Below are positions 36,771 to 44,955 of a stretch of DNA of 64,000 nucleotides, piece by piece. The stretch's first letter is position 1, and every line of letters starts with the position of its first letter. The translations under genes were made by a program, and so were the position numbers. The notes below the pieces were generated by a model. It did no database searches. It was not told the origin of the DNA and was given only the letters and a program-made list of their open reading frames with translations. The stretch spans positions 248,001-312,000 of the forward strand of contig CP014771.1 of the NCBI GenBank assembly GCA_001596155.1. The letters are read 5' to 3'. Origin of the DNA: Hymenobacter psoromatis. Lineage in GTDB: Bacteria > Bacteroidota > Bacteroidia > Cytophagales > Hymenobacteraceae.

Positions 36771-37409
36771 TTACGCAAACCCGCCTGCTGCGGGTGTCGC
36801 ACCCGGCCCGCCTACCCCCACCTGCCGGGCCAGCGCCCGCCGCTGCTGCCAGCGCCGCAGCCGGCTCGCCAGGAACACCAGCAGCCCCACGGCCAGCCCC
36901 GCCGCCACCAGCGGCAGCAGCAGCGTAAGGAGCGTGCCGACTATCGCCAATATATTTTCCAGCGTCGCAAACAGCGGGTTGGCCAGCCCGCCGGTGGTGG
37001 CCGTGGAGCCCGCCCGCAGCAGCGCCGTGCTGCCCTGCACCAGCCCCGCCGCGCCGCCGCCTACTAAGATGCCCAGCGTCCAGCGTAGCGTCGGGTCGAG
37101 GTGCGTGAGCGAGGATGTCATCAATAAAGTGCCCGCGATGAAGGAGGCCGGCGTAGTCAGCGTATCCAGCAAATGGTCGAAAAGCGGCACGTAGTAGCCC
37201 AGCAATTCGGCCACGGTGGCCGTAGCCAGCACCACTAGGGCCGTCCAGGAGCTGAGCCAGTCGAAGCCCGGCGAGCTGGGCAGCCAGCCCAGCCGGTGCG
37301 CCACGCTGGCAGCCAGCAGCGGCACAAATACCCGAAAGCCGCTGCACGCGGCCAGCCCCAGGCCCAGCGCGCCGGCTACGAGGTACTGCATAGTCGAAAC
37401 GTGTTCCAT
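36771..37409 (-). CDS. DUF4126 family membrane protein
   Basis: ATG 37409 (MEHVSTMQYLVAGALG) gives 212 residues with about five hydrophobic helices. LGLAACSGFRVFVPLLAAS, LSSWTALVVLATATVAELL, GGGAAGLVQGSTALLRAGST and NPLFATLENILAIVGTLL match DUF4126. A basic tail (RLRRWQQRRALARQV) follows the last helix. Function unknown. It is divergent from the thioesterase gene and has a CTACCCCCCTC leader next to its start. Confidence 0.85.
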   Translation of the reverse strand: MEHVSTMQYLVAGALGLGLAACSGFRVFVPLLAASVAHRLGWLPSSPGFDWLSSWTALVVLATATVAELLGYYVPLFDHLLDTLTTPASFIAGTLLMTSSLTHLDPTLRWTLGILVGGGAAGLVQGSTALLRAGSTATTGGLANPLFATLENILAIVGTLLTLLLPLVAAGLAVGLLVFLASRLRRWQQRRALARQVGVGGPGATPAAGGFA

Positions 37410-37460
37410 CAGCAAGAGGGGGGTAGGGGGCGGAAGGGCCGGTAAGGTACGCCCTGCCGG

Positions 37461-37468
37461 TATCTTTG
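37461..37468 (+). promoter_or_regulatory. -7 element of the thioesterase promoter
   Basis: TATCTTTG fits TAnnTTTG exactly; no clear TTG -33 box. It lies 8 bases before ATG 37477, so the transcript would be leaderless or nearly so. Confidence 0.5.
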
Positions 37469-37476
37469 AGCGACTT

Positions 37477-37908
37477 ATGCCCGCTGCTACCCCCCTCCCC
37501 GCCCTTGACCTCGAAACCCGCATTCGCGAAAAGCTCAAGGGTCAACACTTTATGCACCTCATTGGCGCCGACCTTACCCGCATCGAGCCCGGCCGCGTGG
37601 AGGCTGAGCTGGCGCTGGGCCAGCAGCACCAGCAGCAGCGCGGCTTTGCCCACGGCGGCCTGGTAGCCACGATGGCCGACCTGGTGGCCGGCTTTGCCGC
37701 CATTACGCTCGTGCCCGAGGGGGTAGGGGTGGTGACGTCGGACTTGAAAGTGAGCTACCTCAACCCCGGCGTGGGCCAGCGCATCCGGGCCATCGGCTGG
37801 GTGTTGAAAGCCGGCCGGCGGCTGCACTTCTGTGAAGCCGAGGTGTGGTGTGATAATGTGCTGATTGCCAAAGCGTCGGCCACGATGGCGGTGATTGACG
37901 CCGTATGA
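37477..37908 (+). CDS. PaaI-family hotdog thioesterase
   Basis: A 143-residue hotdog-fold acyl-CoA thioesterase. The family motif is QQRGFAHGGLVATMADLVAG (Hx-G-G-x-x-x-x-x-x-D/A). Before it lies EPGRVEAELALG, after it VVTSDLKVSYLNPGVGQRI and a closing ASATMAVID strand. Substrate is unknown. Its TGA overlaps the ATG of the next gene by 4 bases, implying coupled translation with a toxin-like protein, which is unusual. Confidence 0.88.
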   Translation: MPAATPLPALDLETRIREKLKGQHFMHLIGADLTRIEPGRVEAELALGQQHQQQRGFAHGGLVATMADLVAGFAAITLVPEGVGVVTSDLKVSYLNPGVGQRIRAIGWVLKAGRRLHFCEAEVWCDNVLIAKASATMAVIDAV

Positions 37909-38387
37909 GTGTCTTGAACCTACTCCCAGGCCCTGGTTACACCCGCGTATTTGAGAATCCCGAAGGAGGCTTCGTGGATATGCACGAAAACCACGGCAAG
38001 CAGGAAAGCCGTCAGAACCTGCCCATTGCGCTGTTTCTCGCAGCGCGGGGCGAATGCGTATGCGTATGCCTGCTGGGAATAGCCGACGAGCCACACGTAA
38101 AATCGCCCGATGCCACCCGCAACGGCGTGGTATGGGAATTTAAAATCCCCGAAGGCCGCACCGAAAACGCCATTGATAAAGCCCTGCGCGATGGCAGCCG
38201 GCAAGCCAGCCGCATTCTCATTCAACTACCCGCCGACTTCAACCGGGACTTTTTGGAGAGCGGTATTTATAACCGTACACAACGTGCCAAAGTCTTGTTA
38301 GAAATAGTGGTGCTGCTGGAGGATAGGCTATATGTTTTTAGTCGCAGCGCGATAATTACCAATGCTTTTCGCGGTGTAATACCCTAA
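37905..38387 (+). CDS. Orphan CdiA-CT/BECR-type nuclease-like protein
   Basis: A 160-residue protein with no signal peptide. Residues about 66-135 (SPDATRNGVVWEFKIPEGR, AIDKALRDGSRQASRILIQL) follow the x-PD-x-x-x-NG-x-x-WEFK-x-P...N-x-I-x-x-A..Q(A/S)S...V/I pattern. I associate this pattern with C-terminal tRNase domains of contact-dependent inhibition proteins and phage BECR nucleases. Here the domain is free-standing, with no CdiA stalk and no obvious immunity gene. It overlaps the thioesterase stop by ATGA. Assignment is by pattern memory and is tentative; composition is less GC-rich than its neighbours. Confidence 0.55.
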   Translation: MSVLNLLPGPGYTRVFENPEGGFVDMHENHGKQESRQNLPIALFLAARGECVCVCLLGIADEPHVKSPDATRNGVVWEFKIPEGRTENAIDKALRDGSRQASRILIQLPADFNRDFLESGIYNRTQRAKVLLEIVVLLEDRLYVFSRSAIITNAFRGVIP

Positions 38388-38420
38388 AAAAATAGGGACA
38401 CCTCATGCACGAGGTGTCCC
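38386..38420 (-). terminator. Intrinsic terminator on the minus strand
   Basis: GGGACACCTC / GAGGTGTCCC stem with loop GTGCAT and TATTTTTTT, read on the minus strand. No minus-strand protein gene ends here, which is the main reason to suspect a small RNA. Confidence 0.8.
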
Positions 38421-38472
38421 TTGGTAGGGCCCAGGCTTGCACCCAGGCCTAAGACGCGGCCAGTGGCTTTGT
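38386..38472 (-). ncRNA. Candidate small RNA (minus strand), about 85 nt
   Basis: A perfect -7 element (TATATTTG on the minus strand, 38486-38479) is followed about 60 bases later by an ideal intrinsic terminator: a 10-bp stem GGGACACCTC/GAGGTGTCCC, then TATTTTTTT (38420-38386). No ATG-started frame fits between them. The terminator points away from the helicase gene and lies tail-to-tail with the toxin-like gene, whose TAA is within the T-run complement. The interval contains a GGCCTGGGTGCAAGCC segment. I recognise no known RNA family. Confidence 0.4.
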
Positions 38473-38478
38473 CCTGCA

Positions 38479-38486
38479 CAAATATA
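38479..38486 (-). promoter_or_regulatory. -7 element of a minus-strand promoter
   Basis: The + strand reads CAAATATA, i.e. TATATTTG on the minus strand, an exact TAnnTTTG. The -33 region is weak (TTA about 17 bases upstream). Confidence 0.45.
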
Positions 38487-38559
38487 CATAGTACCGGCTC
38501 ATTAAGTTCGCTGGCAAAAGCAGGCTAATTTTACCGCAATTCATTATCCCCTATCGTTC

Positions 38560-39996
38560 GTGCTCTCTACCCGATTCCCTTCCGTTCGCGATTATTTTCC
38601 CTTCGAGCCGACCGACGACCAGGCGACGCTGTTCGGGCAGCTCGATGAGTTTTTGCGCGACCAGCTGCCGGGGCGCAAGGTGTTTGTGCTGCGCGGCTAC
38701 GCTGGCACCGGCAAAACCACCGTCGTGAGCGCCCTCGTGCAGTGGCTGGCCCGGATGCAGCGCCGCTACGCGCTCATGGCGCCCACCGGCCGCGCCGCTA
38801 AGGTGATGAGCGCCTACGCCGGCGTGCCGGCCAGCACCATCCACAAAAAAATATACCGCCAAACCAGCGGCGCGCCCAGCGAACGCCTCAGCTTCACGCG
38901 CCAGCCCAACCGCCAGGAGGAAACACTTTTCATTGTGGATGAGGCATCTATGATTTCCGATGAGAAGGCTTTTGGCGAAAATGGCCTGCTCGACGATTTG
39001 ATGGGCTTCGTGTTTGAGCGTAGCACCAACCGGCTGCTGCTCATCGGCGACACGGCGCAGCTGCCGCCGGTGGGCCAGCTGCTGAGCCCGGCCCTCGACC
39101 CCGAGCTGCTGGCCCACCGCTTCCGGGCGCGGGTGGAGGGCGTGGAGCTGCGCCAGGTGATGCGCCAGGCCGAGGCCTCGGGCATCCTGGTGAATGCCAC
39201 CGAGTTGCGCGAAGAATTGCGGGAGGAAGCGCCCAATATTCAGCTGCATACCAAGGGTTTCAAGGACATGTTTAAGATGGGCGGCGACAAGCTGGAGGAC
39301 GGCCTGCGCTGGGCCTACCGCAACTTCGGGCACGAGAACACGACCATCATTTGCCGCTCCAATCGCAATGCCAACCAGTACAATCAACTCATCCGGCGCA
39401 CGCTGTTTGATGCCGAGGAGGAGATTGAGGCGGGTGACTATATTATGGTGGTGCGGAATAACTATTTCTGGCTGCCCAAGGACTCAGAAATTGGCTTTTT
39501 GGCTAATGGCGACTTCCTGGAAATCACCAAGATAATTCGGCGCGAAGAAGTCTTTGGCTGCCGCTTTGCCCAGGCGCGGGTGCGGCTCGTGGACTACCCC
39601 GACGAGCCGGAGTTAGAAGTAAAGCTGCTGCTCGACACGCTGCACACCGAAACGCCCTCGCTGCCGCGCGACCAGAACGAGAAGATGTACCAGGCAATCC
39701 TGGCCGACTACGCCCACCTCACCAAAAAGGCCGAGCGCAACGCCGAAATGCGCAAAGACCCGTACCTCAACGCGTTGCAGATAAAATTTGCCTACGCCCT
39801 CACCTGCCACAAGGCGCAGGGCGGCCAGTGGCAGGCCGTGTTCGTGGACCACGGCTTCATTAAGCCCGACGAGCCGGTGGGCGGCGAGTTTGCGCGCTGG
39901 CTCTACACGGCCATCACGCGGGCGTCGGAGCGGCTGTTTTTGCTCAATTTTCAGCGGCGGCTGCTGGCCAGCGGCGAGGCGGTGGAGGAAGAGTAG
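38560..39996 (+). CDS. RecD-like superfamily 1 DNA helicase
   Basis: GTG 38560 starts a 478-residue helicase. Motif I is VLRGYAGTGKTTVVSAL near residue 45, motif Ia MAPTGRAAK, motif II LFIVDEASM, and motif III LLIGDTAQLPPVG. Motif V/Va is YALTCHKAQGGQW, and motif VI is LYTAITRASERL. It resembles stand-alone RecD2/Dda-type helicases that unwind DNA in repair or replication restart, without the RecBC partners. Length is short for RecD2. There is no alternative ATG near the N-terminus, so GTG is accepted. Confidence 0.88.
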   Translation: MLSTRFPSVRDYFPFEPTDDQATLFGQLDEFLRDQLPGRKVFVLRGYAGTGKTTVVSALVQWLARMQRRYALMAPTGRAAKVMSAYAGVPASTIHKKIYRQTSGAPSERLSFTRQPNRQEETLFIVDEASMISDEKAFGENGLLDDLMGFVFERSTNRLLLIGDTAQLPPVGQLLSPALDPELLAHRFRARVEGVELRQVMRQAEASGILVNATELREELREEAPNIQLHTKGFKDMFKMGGDKLEDGLRWAYRNFGHENTTIICRSNRNANQYNQLIRRTLFDAEEEIEAGDYIMVVRNNYFWLPKDSEIGFLANGDFLEITKIIRREEVFGCRFAQARVRLVDYPDEPELEVKLLLDTLHTETPSLPRDQNEKMYQAILADYAHLTKKAERNAEMRKDPYLNALQIKFAYALTCHKAQGGQWQAVFVDHGFIKPDEPVGGEFARWLYTAITRASERLFLLNFQRRLLASGEAVEEE

Positions 39997-40103
39997 CGTG
40001 CGCCAAAAAAGTGGGGGTAGGGAATTCAATTGCCACCGTTCGGGTTTGCCCGGCGAGTGCCTTCACTCAGCCTCCAGCCAGCGGCGCTAATTTGGCCGTA
40101 GTT

Positions 40104-40133
40104 TTGCCAACGCTGCCTCGGCACGTAAATTTG
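40104..40133 (+). promoter_or_regulatory. Promoter for the DUF1573 gene
   Basis: TTG at 40104-40106, a 19-base spacer and TAAATTTG at 40126-40133 match the Bacteroidetes consensus fully. The leader to ATG 40167 would be about 27 bases. Confidence 0.75.
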
Positions 40134-40166
40134 CTTTTATTCCTCAACTCCTTCTTACTCACCATC

Positions 40167-40595
40167 ATGACTAAAATGCTGCTGTTGGCCCTGGGCCTCA
40201 CGTTCGCCGGTACCGCCGCCCACGCCCAGACCATGAAGCCTGCCAAAATGGCTAAGGCCGCTGGTCCCCAAATCGAGTTTATGGAAGTGAAGTACGACTT
40301 CGGCTCCATCAAACAGGGCGATATCGTGGACCACACGTTCAAGTTTAAGAACACCGGCACCCAGCCGCTCGTGATTTCCAACATCGGCGTGAGCTGCGGC
40401 TGCACCACGCCTTCGTGGACCAAGGAGCCCGTGCAGCCCGGCAAAACCGGCACTATCTCGGCCAAATTCAACTCGGCCGGCAAAATGGGTATGCAGACCA
40501 AAGTGCTGACCATCGACTCGAACTCGGCCGCCGGCAGCACCACCGTTTCGCTGGTGGGCGAGGTGAAAGAAGCCGCTACGGCTTCGAACAAGTAA
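40167..40595 (+). CDS. DUF1573 domain secreted protein
   Basis: A 142-residue protein with a signal peptide (MTKMLLLALGLTFAGTAAHA, then QTMK). A single Ig-like DUF1573 domain follows: IEFMEVKYDFGSIKQGDIV, HTFKFKNTGTQPLVISNI, VSCGCTTPSW and closing beta strands. The SCGCTTP motif is diagnostic. Such proteins are abundant in Bacteroidetes envelopes and of unknown role. A good promoter lies upstream and a strong terminator downstream. Confidence 0.92.
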   Translation: MTKMLLLALGLTFAGTAAHAQTMKPAKMAKAAGPQIEFMEVKYDFGSIKQGDIVDHTFKFKNTGTQPLVISNIGVSCGCTTPSWTKEPVQPGKTGTISAKFNSAGKMGMQTKVLTIDSNSAAGSTTVSLVGEVKEAATASNK

Positions 40596-40608
40596 GCCCT
40601 ACCCCTCC

Positions 40609-40650
40609 AAAAAAGGCGAGCCGACCACTGTGGTCGGCTCGCCTTTTTTA
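40609..40650. terminator. Bidirectional intrinsic terminator
   Basis: AAAAAAGGCGAGCCGACCAC paired with GTGGTCGGCTCGCCTTTTTT, between the DUF1573 gene and the convergent DUF423 gene. Confidence 0.93.
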
Positions 40651-40671
40651 GGGGTTTTTGCGAAGCGAAAG

Positions 40672-41049
40672 CTACATCTTGCTCACCGCAAAGAGCAGCC
40701 GCGCCCAGCCCGCAATCAGCAGCAGCCCGCCCAGCGGGGCCACCGCCCCAAACTTGGTGATGCCCGTGAAGCAGATGGCGTAGAGCGAGCCGCTGAAAAT
40801 GACGATGCCTGCGGTCCAGAGCAGCGCGGCTGTGTCGAGGCCGCGTAGGTCGGGCCGGACCACGGCCAGTACGCCCACCGCCAGCAGCGCCAGCAGGTGG
40901 TAAAACTGGTAGCGCACGGCCGTTTCGAAGGTTTCGAGGCGGCCGCTGGCTTCGAGCATGGGCCGCAGCGCGTGCGCCCCGAAGGCTCCGATGGCCACGG
41001 TGAGCGCGCCCAGCACGGCGGCAATTTGGAGAATGAGACGAGCGGACAT
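40672..41049 (-). CDS. DUF423 family membrane protein
   Basis: ATG 41049 (MSARLILQIAAVLGALTVA) gives 125 residues with four hydrophobic helices. GAFGAHALRPMLEASGRLE with FETAVRYQFYHLLALLAVG and the late TGITKFGAVAPLGGLLLIAG identify DUF423 (YwdK-like) proteins, of unknown function. The start follows a CTCTCCCTACCCC leader with no spacer. An upstream in-frame ATG at 41088 would add a non-conserved leader. Confidence 0.9.
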   Translation of the reverse strand: MSARLILQIAAVLGALTVAIGAFGAHALRPMLEASGRLETFETAVRYQFYHLLALLAVGVLAVVRPDLRGLDTAALLWTAGIVIFSGSLYAICFTGITKFGAVAPLGGLLLIAGWARLLFAVSKM

Positions 41050-41080
41050 GGGGTAGGGAGAGTATAAATCGACCACAAAG

Positions 41081-41190
41081 AACGTCATTCCGAACTTGCC
41101 GAGGAATCTCGCGTGGGGTAGTAGCTCAATCGTTTAACGGTATTGATTACTACCCCACGCGAGATTCCTCGGCAAGCTCGGAATGACGTT
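41081..41190. repeat. Palindromic element, GTCATTCCGA/GAGGAATCTCG family
   Basis: 43-bp arms at 41081-41123 and 41148-41190 with one mismatch. The mini-stem halves are ATTCC and GGAAT, replacing ATTGC/GCAAT and ATGCT/AGCAT of the other two families while the surrounding GTC..GAACTTGCCGA..CTCGCG frame is kept. It lies between two minus-strand genes. Confidence 0.9.
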
Positions 41191-41229
41191 CTGTTGATAG
41201 TTCATCTATTTCTGTGCGCTGCTGACCGC

Positions 41230-41751
41230 TCAGGCCCGCGGCGGCAGGGCGTCGGCCGCGAAGTAGAACGGCAGCAGGTCGGCCAGCCGCTCGAAGCGCA
41301 GAATGGTGCCCGCCTCGCTGGGCAGCAGCAGCCAGATGGGCTGGCCCTGGCGCAGCTCATATTCCAGCATCACCTGGCGGCAGGCCCCGCAGGGCAGCGC
41401 GGGCCGGAAGTCGCCGTCGGCCGGCCGGCCGGCCACCGACATGCCGATGATGCGCGGCGGGGGGGTAGGGCGGCCGCCCGCCAGCCCAAACAGCGCCGTG
41501 CGCTCGGCGCACAGGCCGGAGGGGTAGGCGGCGTTTTCCTGGTTGGTGCCCTGCACCAGGGTATCGTCGGCGAGCAGCAGCGCGGCCCCCACGTGGAAGT
41601 GCGAGTAGGGCGCGTAGGAGTGGTCGGTGGCGGCGCGGGCGGCGTCCCACACCCGGCGCTCGGTGGGCGAGAGCTGGGCGGGCGTGGCCAGCTCCTCGTA
41701 GCTGAGGCTGAGGTGGCGGCGGGTGGGCAAATTGGAAGGAGCGGAGGCCAT
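41230..41751 (-). CDS. cdd: Cytidine deaminase
   Basis: A 173-residue zinc enzyme deaminating cytidine or deoxycytidine. The catalytic motifs are GLCAERTALF (C/H-A-E) and LPCGACRQVMLEYE (PCxxC). SYAPYSHFHVGAALL and QGTNQENAAYPSG form the substrate pocket. It is a little longer than the 130-residue core owing to an N-terminal extension (SAPSNLPTRRHLSLSYEEL). Pyrimidine salvage role is standard for the family. Confidence 0.94.
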   Translation of the reverse strand: MASAPSNLPTRRHLSLSYEELATPAQLSPTERRVWDAARAATDHSYAPYSHFHVGAALLLADDTLVQGTNQENAAYPSGLCAERTALFGLAGGRPTPPPRIIGMSVAGRPADGDFRPALPCGACRQVMLEYELRQGQPIWLLLPSEAGTILRFERLADLLPFYFAADALPPRA

Positions 41752-41892
41752 TGCGGCAAGAATAAAAATGGGGCGACAAAGAAAGCGAGAAATCGGATAA
41801 GAATATGGAATTTAGAAGTTGGAAGGAAGGCGGAGGGATTTTTTTGGCCGTAATCCTGCTCCCTCCTGCCCGCTTTCAACTTTCCCTGCGGC

Positions 41893-41900
41893 TACTTTTG
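41893..41900 (+). promoter_or_regulatory. -7 element just before the saccharopine dehydrogenase-like gene
   Basis: TACTTTTG fits TAnnTTTG exactly and ends 5 bases before ATG 41906, so the mRNA should be leaderless. Confidence 0.5.
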
Positions 41901-41905
41901 CCCGC

Positions 41906-43279
41906 ATGACTCCTCCTACCCGCCTCTTATTGCTGGGCGCCGGCCGCTCGGCCTCGGTGCTGATGCAGTACCTGCTGCGCCACGCGCCGGCCGAGCGCTG
42001 GTTTCTGACCGTGGCCGACGCCATGCCCGCCCACCTGGCCCCGGTGCTGGCCGCGCACTCGCAGTACGCCCGCGCCGTGCCGTTCGACGTGCAGGACGCC
42101 GCCCGGCTCGACCAACTGGTAGCCGAAGCTGACCTCGTAATTTCGATGCTGCCGGCCGCGTTTCACCCGCTGGTGGCGCGCGCCTGCCTGCGCCACCGCC
42201 GCCACCTGGCCACGGCCAGCTACGTGAGCCCCGAAATCGGTGCCCTGCACGAGGAGGCCGCCGCCGCGGGCCTGGTCTTTTTGATGGAATGCGGCCTCGA
42301 CCCCGGCCTCGACCACATGTCGGCTATGCAGATTATCAACAACTTGAAGAGCCAGGGCGGGCGGCTGACGAGCTTCACCTCGTACTGCGGCGGCCTGCTC
42401 GACCCCGCCTCGGAAGGTGACAACCCCTGGCGCTACAAGTTTACCTGGAACCCGCGCAACGTGGTACTGGCCGGCCAGGGCGGCCCGGCCCGTTATCTCC
42501 AAAATGGTCAGGAAAAACTCTTGCCCTATGAGGAGTTGTTTGGCCAGGCCGAAACGCTGGCGGTGCCCGGCCACGGCCACTTCGAAGGCTACGCCAACCG
42601 CGACTCGCTCACCTACCGCGAGTTATATGGGCTGGCCGATATCCAGACCATGCTGCGCGGCACCCTGCGCCGCCCCGGCTACTGCGGGGCCTGGCAGGCA
42701 CTCGTGACGCTGGGCCTCACCAACGACAGCACGCCGCTGGGCAACCCCGCCGAGCAGCCGTGGCAGGAGCTGGTGGCCCGGCACCTGCCTACCCCCATTG
42801 CGCCGGCCGATGTGGCCGCCGCCGTGGCGCGGCAGCTGGGCCTCGACCCCCACGGCCCCGAGCTAACGCGCCTGGCCTGGCTGGGCCTCTTCACCGAGCG
42901 CCCCGTGGGCCTGGCCAACGCCACAGCCGCCCAGCTGCTGGAGCACCTGCTGGCCGAAAAATGGCAGCTCCAGCCCCACGACCGCGATATGATAGTGATG
43001 CAGCATCAGTTTGACTATGAGCGGGAAGAGAATAATTATCAACTCATTTCTTCCCTGGTGGTGACGGGCGACGACGCGACTCACACCGCGATGGCCAAAA
43101 CCGTGGGCTTGCCCCTGGGCATGGCCGTGCGCCGCCTGGCGCGGGGCGAAATTGCCGGCCGCGGCGTCGTTATCCCAACCACGCCCGACCTCTACGAACC
43201 GATTTTACAAGAATTAGCGGCCGACTACGGCATTACCTTTTCGGAGGAAGAAATCCCTACCCCCCGCTCCGTCGCTTAA
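41906..43279 (+). CDS. Saccharopine dehydrogenase-like oxidoreductase
   Basis: ATG 41906 gives 457 residues. The N-terminal Rossmann fold has LLLLGAGRSASVLMQYL, then VISMLPAAFHPLVARACL and ASYVSPEIGALHEEA. The centre has MECGLDPGLDHMSAMQIINN and FTSYCGGLLDP, and the C-terminal domain FKFTWNPRNV-like and GYANRDSLTYRELYGL segments, as in saccharopine reductases (Lys9/LysDH type). It is predicted to act on lysine or a related amino acid. Its stop overlaps the next start by one base (TAATG), so it appears to head an operon with an ABC transporter-like pair. Confidence 0.88.
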   Translation: MTPPTRLLLLGAGRSASVLMQYLLRHAPAERWFLTVADAMPAHLAPVLAAHSQYARAVPFDVQDAARLDQLVAEADLVISMLPAAFHPLVARACLRHRRHLATASYVSPEIGALHEEAAAAGLVFLMECGLDPGLDHMSAMQIINNLKSQGGRLTSFTSYCGGLLDPASEGDNPWRYKFTWNPRNVVLAGQGGPARYLQNGQEKLLPYEELFGQAETLAVPGHGHFEGYANRDSLTYRELYGLADIQTMLRGTLRRPGYCGAWQALVTLGLTNDSTPLGNPAEQPWQELVARHLPTPIAPADVAAAVARQLGLDPHGPELTRLAWLGLFTERPVGLANATAAQLLEHLLAEKWQLQPHDRDMIVMQHQFDYEREENNYQLISSLVVTGDDATHTAMAKTVGLPLGMAVRRLARGEIAGRGVVIPTTPDLYEPILQELAADYGITFSEEEIPTPRSVA

Positions 43280-44265
43280 TGCCCACTACCACCGCCACTT
43301 CGCGTGGACTAAGTGCCCTGCGCGCTTACCTTACCCTGCGCCTGCGCCTGCTGGGCCGGCTGCTGCATGAAATTGGCTGGCTGCGGCTGGCGCTGGTGGT
43401 GCCTATGTTGAGCCTGGGGTTGTTGCAAGTACTGGCCGCGTTGCGCGGGCTGCCGTGGGCCGCCTGGCTGGCCCCGCCGCTGGTGGCCTGGTCGCTGCTA
43501 GGGGCTCACCGGCAGCGGGCCGATGCGCAGTTTCTGGCCACTACCGCGCCGGGATTTCGGCCGTGGGTGGCCGCCGAGTATGGGCTGTTGGTGCTGCCGG
43601 TGGCGCTGGGGCTGCTGGCCGTGCAGGCGGCGGGGCCGGCCGTGCTCCTGCTAGTGCTGGCCCCGCTGGTGGCCTGGGTGCCGCCGGCCCGCCCCGATAG
43701 CCCTACCCGGCACCGCTGGCGCAGCCTTTTTCGCAGCGAGGCATTTGAGTGGGTGAGCGGAATGCGGGCGACCAAAGGACTGATAATCTGGCCGCTGCTG
43801 GTGGGGTTGGCCGCCTGGCAGCGGGCCTCGCCGCTGGCACCAGTATTGGCGCTGGTGGCGTGGCTGCTGGTGGTGCTGGCCTGCTACGGCGAGCCCGAGC
43901 CAGTGACCATGCTGGCGCTAGCGGCCCGCACGCCCCGGCAGTTTTTGCGGCGGCGGCTGGCGCTGGGGCTGGGCTACGCGGCGGCCACGGCCGCGCCGTT
44001 CTGGCTGCTGCTGGGGGTAGGGCCGGCGGGCGGCGGCGCGGCGCTGGCCGTGGCGCTGTTTTGGCTGGCGCTGGTGGCGCTGCTCATTTTAACCAAATAC
44101 GCGTTTTATCCCAATGCCACCCACATGCGCACCACGCAGGGGCTGGTGCTGGCCATCGGCCTAGGCGGGGCCTGGCACCCCGCCTACCCCCCGCTGATGC
44201 TGGCAATCGCCGGGGGCCTGGTGTGGCAAAGCCGCCGCCGGCTGCGGGCAATAATAGGAGCTTAA
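43279..44265 (+). CDS. Putative ABC-type membrane protein (permease)
   Basis: A 328-residue hydrophobic protein with about eight membrane segments and Leu/Ala/Trp-rich sequence (LRLALVVPMLSLGLLQVL, LLVLPVALGLLAVQAAG, PLAPVLALVAWLLVVLACY). It is followed 3 bases later by an ABC ATPase gene, so the natural reading is the membrane half of an exporter. FYPNATHMRTTQGL lies between the last helices. I do not recognise a named family. Translation is coupled to the preceding gene by a one-base overlap. Confidence 0.7.
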   Translation: MPTTTATSRGLSALRAYLTLRLRLLGRLLHEIGWLRLALVVPMLSLGLLQVLAALRGLPWAAWLAPPLVAWSLLGAHRQRADAQFLATTAPGFRPWVAAEYGLLVLPVALGLLAVQAAGPAVLLLVLAPLVAWVPPARPDSPTRHRWRSLFRSEAFEWVSGMRATKGLIIWPLLVGLAAWQRASPLAPVLALVAWLLVVLACYGEPEPVTMLALAARTPRQFLRRRLALGLGYAAATAAPFWLLLGVGPAGGGAALAVALFWLALVALLILTKYAFYPNATHMRTTQGLVLAIGLGGAWHPAYPPLMLAIAGGLVWQSRRRLRAIIGA

Positions 44266-44268
44266 TTT

Positions 44269-44955
44269 ATGCTTGAATTAATCGATATTCACAAAGCCTA
44301 CGGCCGCCACGAAGTGCTGCGCGGCGTGAGCCTGGCGCTGCGGCCGGGCAGCATCCACGGCTTGGTGGGGGCCAACGGCGCGGGCAAAACGACGCTTATC
44401 AATTGCCTTTACGGGCTGGAAAGCGGCTATACGGGCACCGTACGCGCGCCCGGCCCGGTGCGTGACATCACCGGCCTGCTGCCCTACGAACCGTACTTCT
44501 ACCCCCGCCTCACGGGGCGCGAGTACGTCGCGTTCTGCCTGCAAGCAAGGAAGAGGCCCGTGCCCGATTTGCGGCCCTGGAACCAGCTGCTGGAGCTGCC
44601 CCTCGACCAATACGCCACCGACTACTCGGCCGGCATGAAGAAAAAGCTGGCCCTGCTGGCACTCCTGGTGCAGGATTTTGCCTTTCTCATTCTCGACGAG
44701 CCCTTCAACGGCCTCGACCTCGAAGCCAACCTGCTGCTCAAAGAAATGCTCAAGCGCCTGCGCGAGCGCGGCACCGGCATCCTGCTCACCTCGCACATCC
44801 TGGGCACGCTCACCGAAATCGCCGACGAAGCTACCGTGCTGGTGGGCGGCCACGTGCAGCGCCACTACTCAGCCGCCGAATTCGATACCCTCGAAGCCGA
44901 CCTGCTGGCCGCCCTGCACGGCGAAAAGCTGGCCCAGCTGGCTGCCCTGCTGTAG
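44269..44955 (+). CDS. ABC transporter ATP-binding protein
   Basis: A 228-residue ATPase: Walker A GLVGANGAGKTTLINCLYG near 33-50, Q-loop region LLPYEPYFYPRLTGREY, signature YSAGMKKKLALLALL, Walker B FLILDEPFNGLD and switch His in LLTSHILGTL. It is of the CcmA/NatA-like class that pairs with a separate permease, here the preceding gene. The cargo is unknown. Its TAG stop is the first triplet of the palindrome at 44953-45026. Confidence 0.92.
   Translation: MLELIDIHKAYGRHEVLRGVSLALRPGSIHGLVGANGAGKTTLINCLYGLESGYTGTVRAPGPVRDITGLLPYEPYFYPRLTGREYVAFCLQARKRPVPDLRPWNQLLELPLDQYATDYSAGMKKKLALLALLVQDFAFLILDEPFNGLDLEANLLLKEMLKRLRERGTGILLTSHILGTLTEIADEATVLVGGHVQRHYSAAEFDTLEADLLAALHGEKLAQLAALL

Noticed and set aside
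38395..38486. Possible tRNA or C-terminal coding fragment
   Set aside because: No cloverleaf or T-arm consensus; a short minus-strand frame exists but has no start codon after the predicted transcript start. Kept only as a candidate small RNA.
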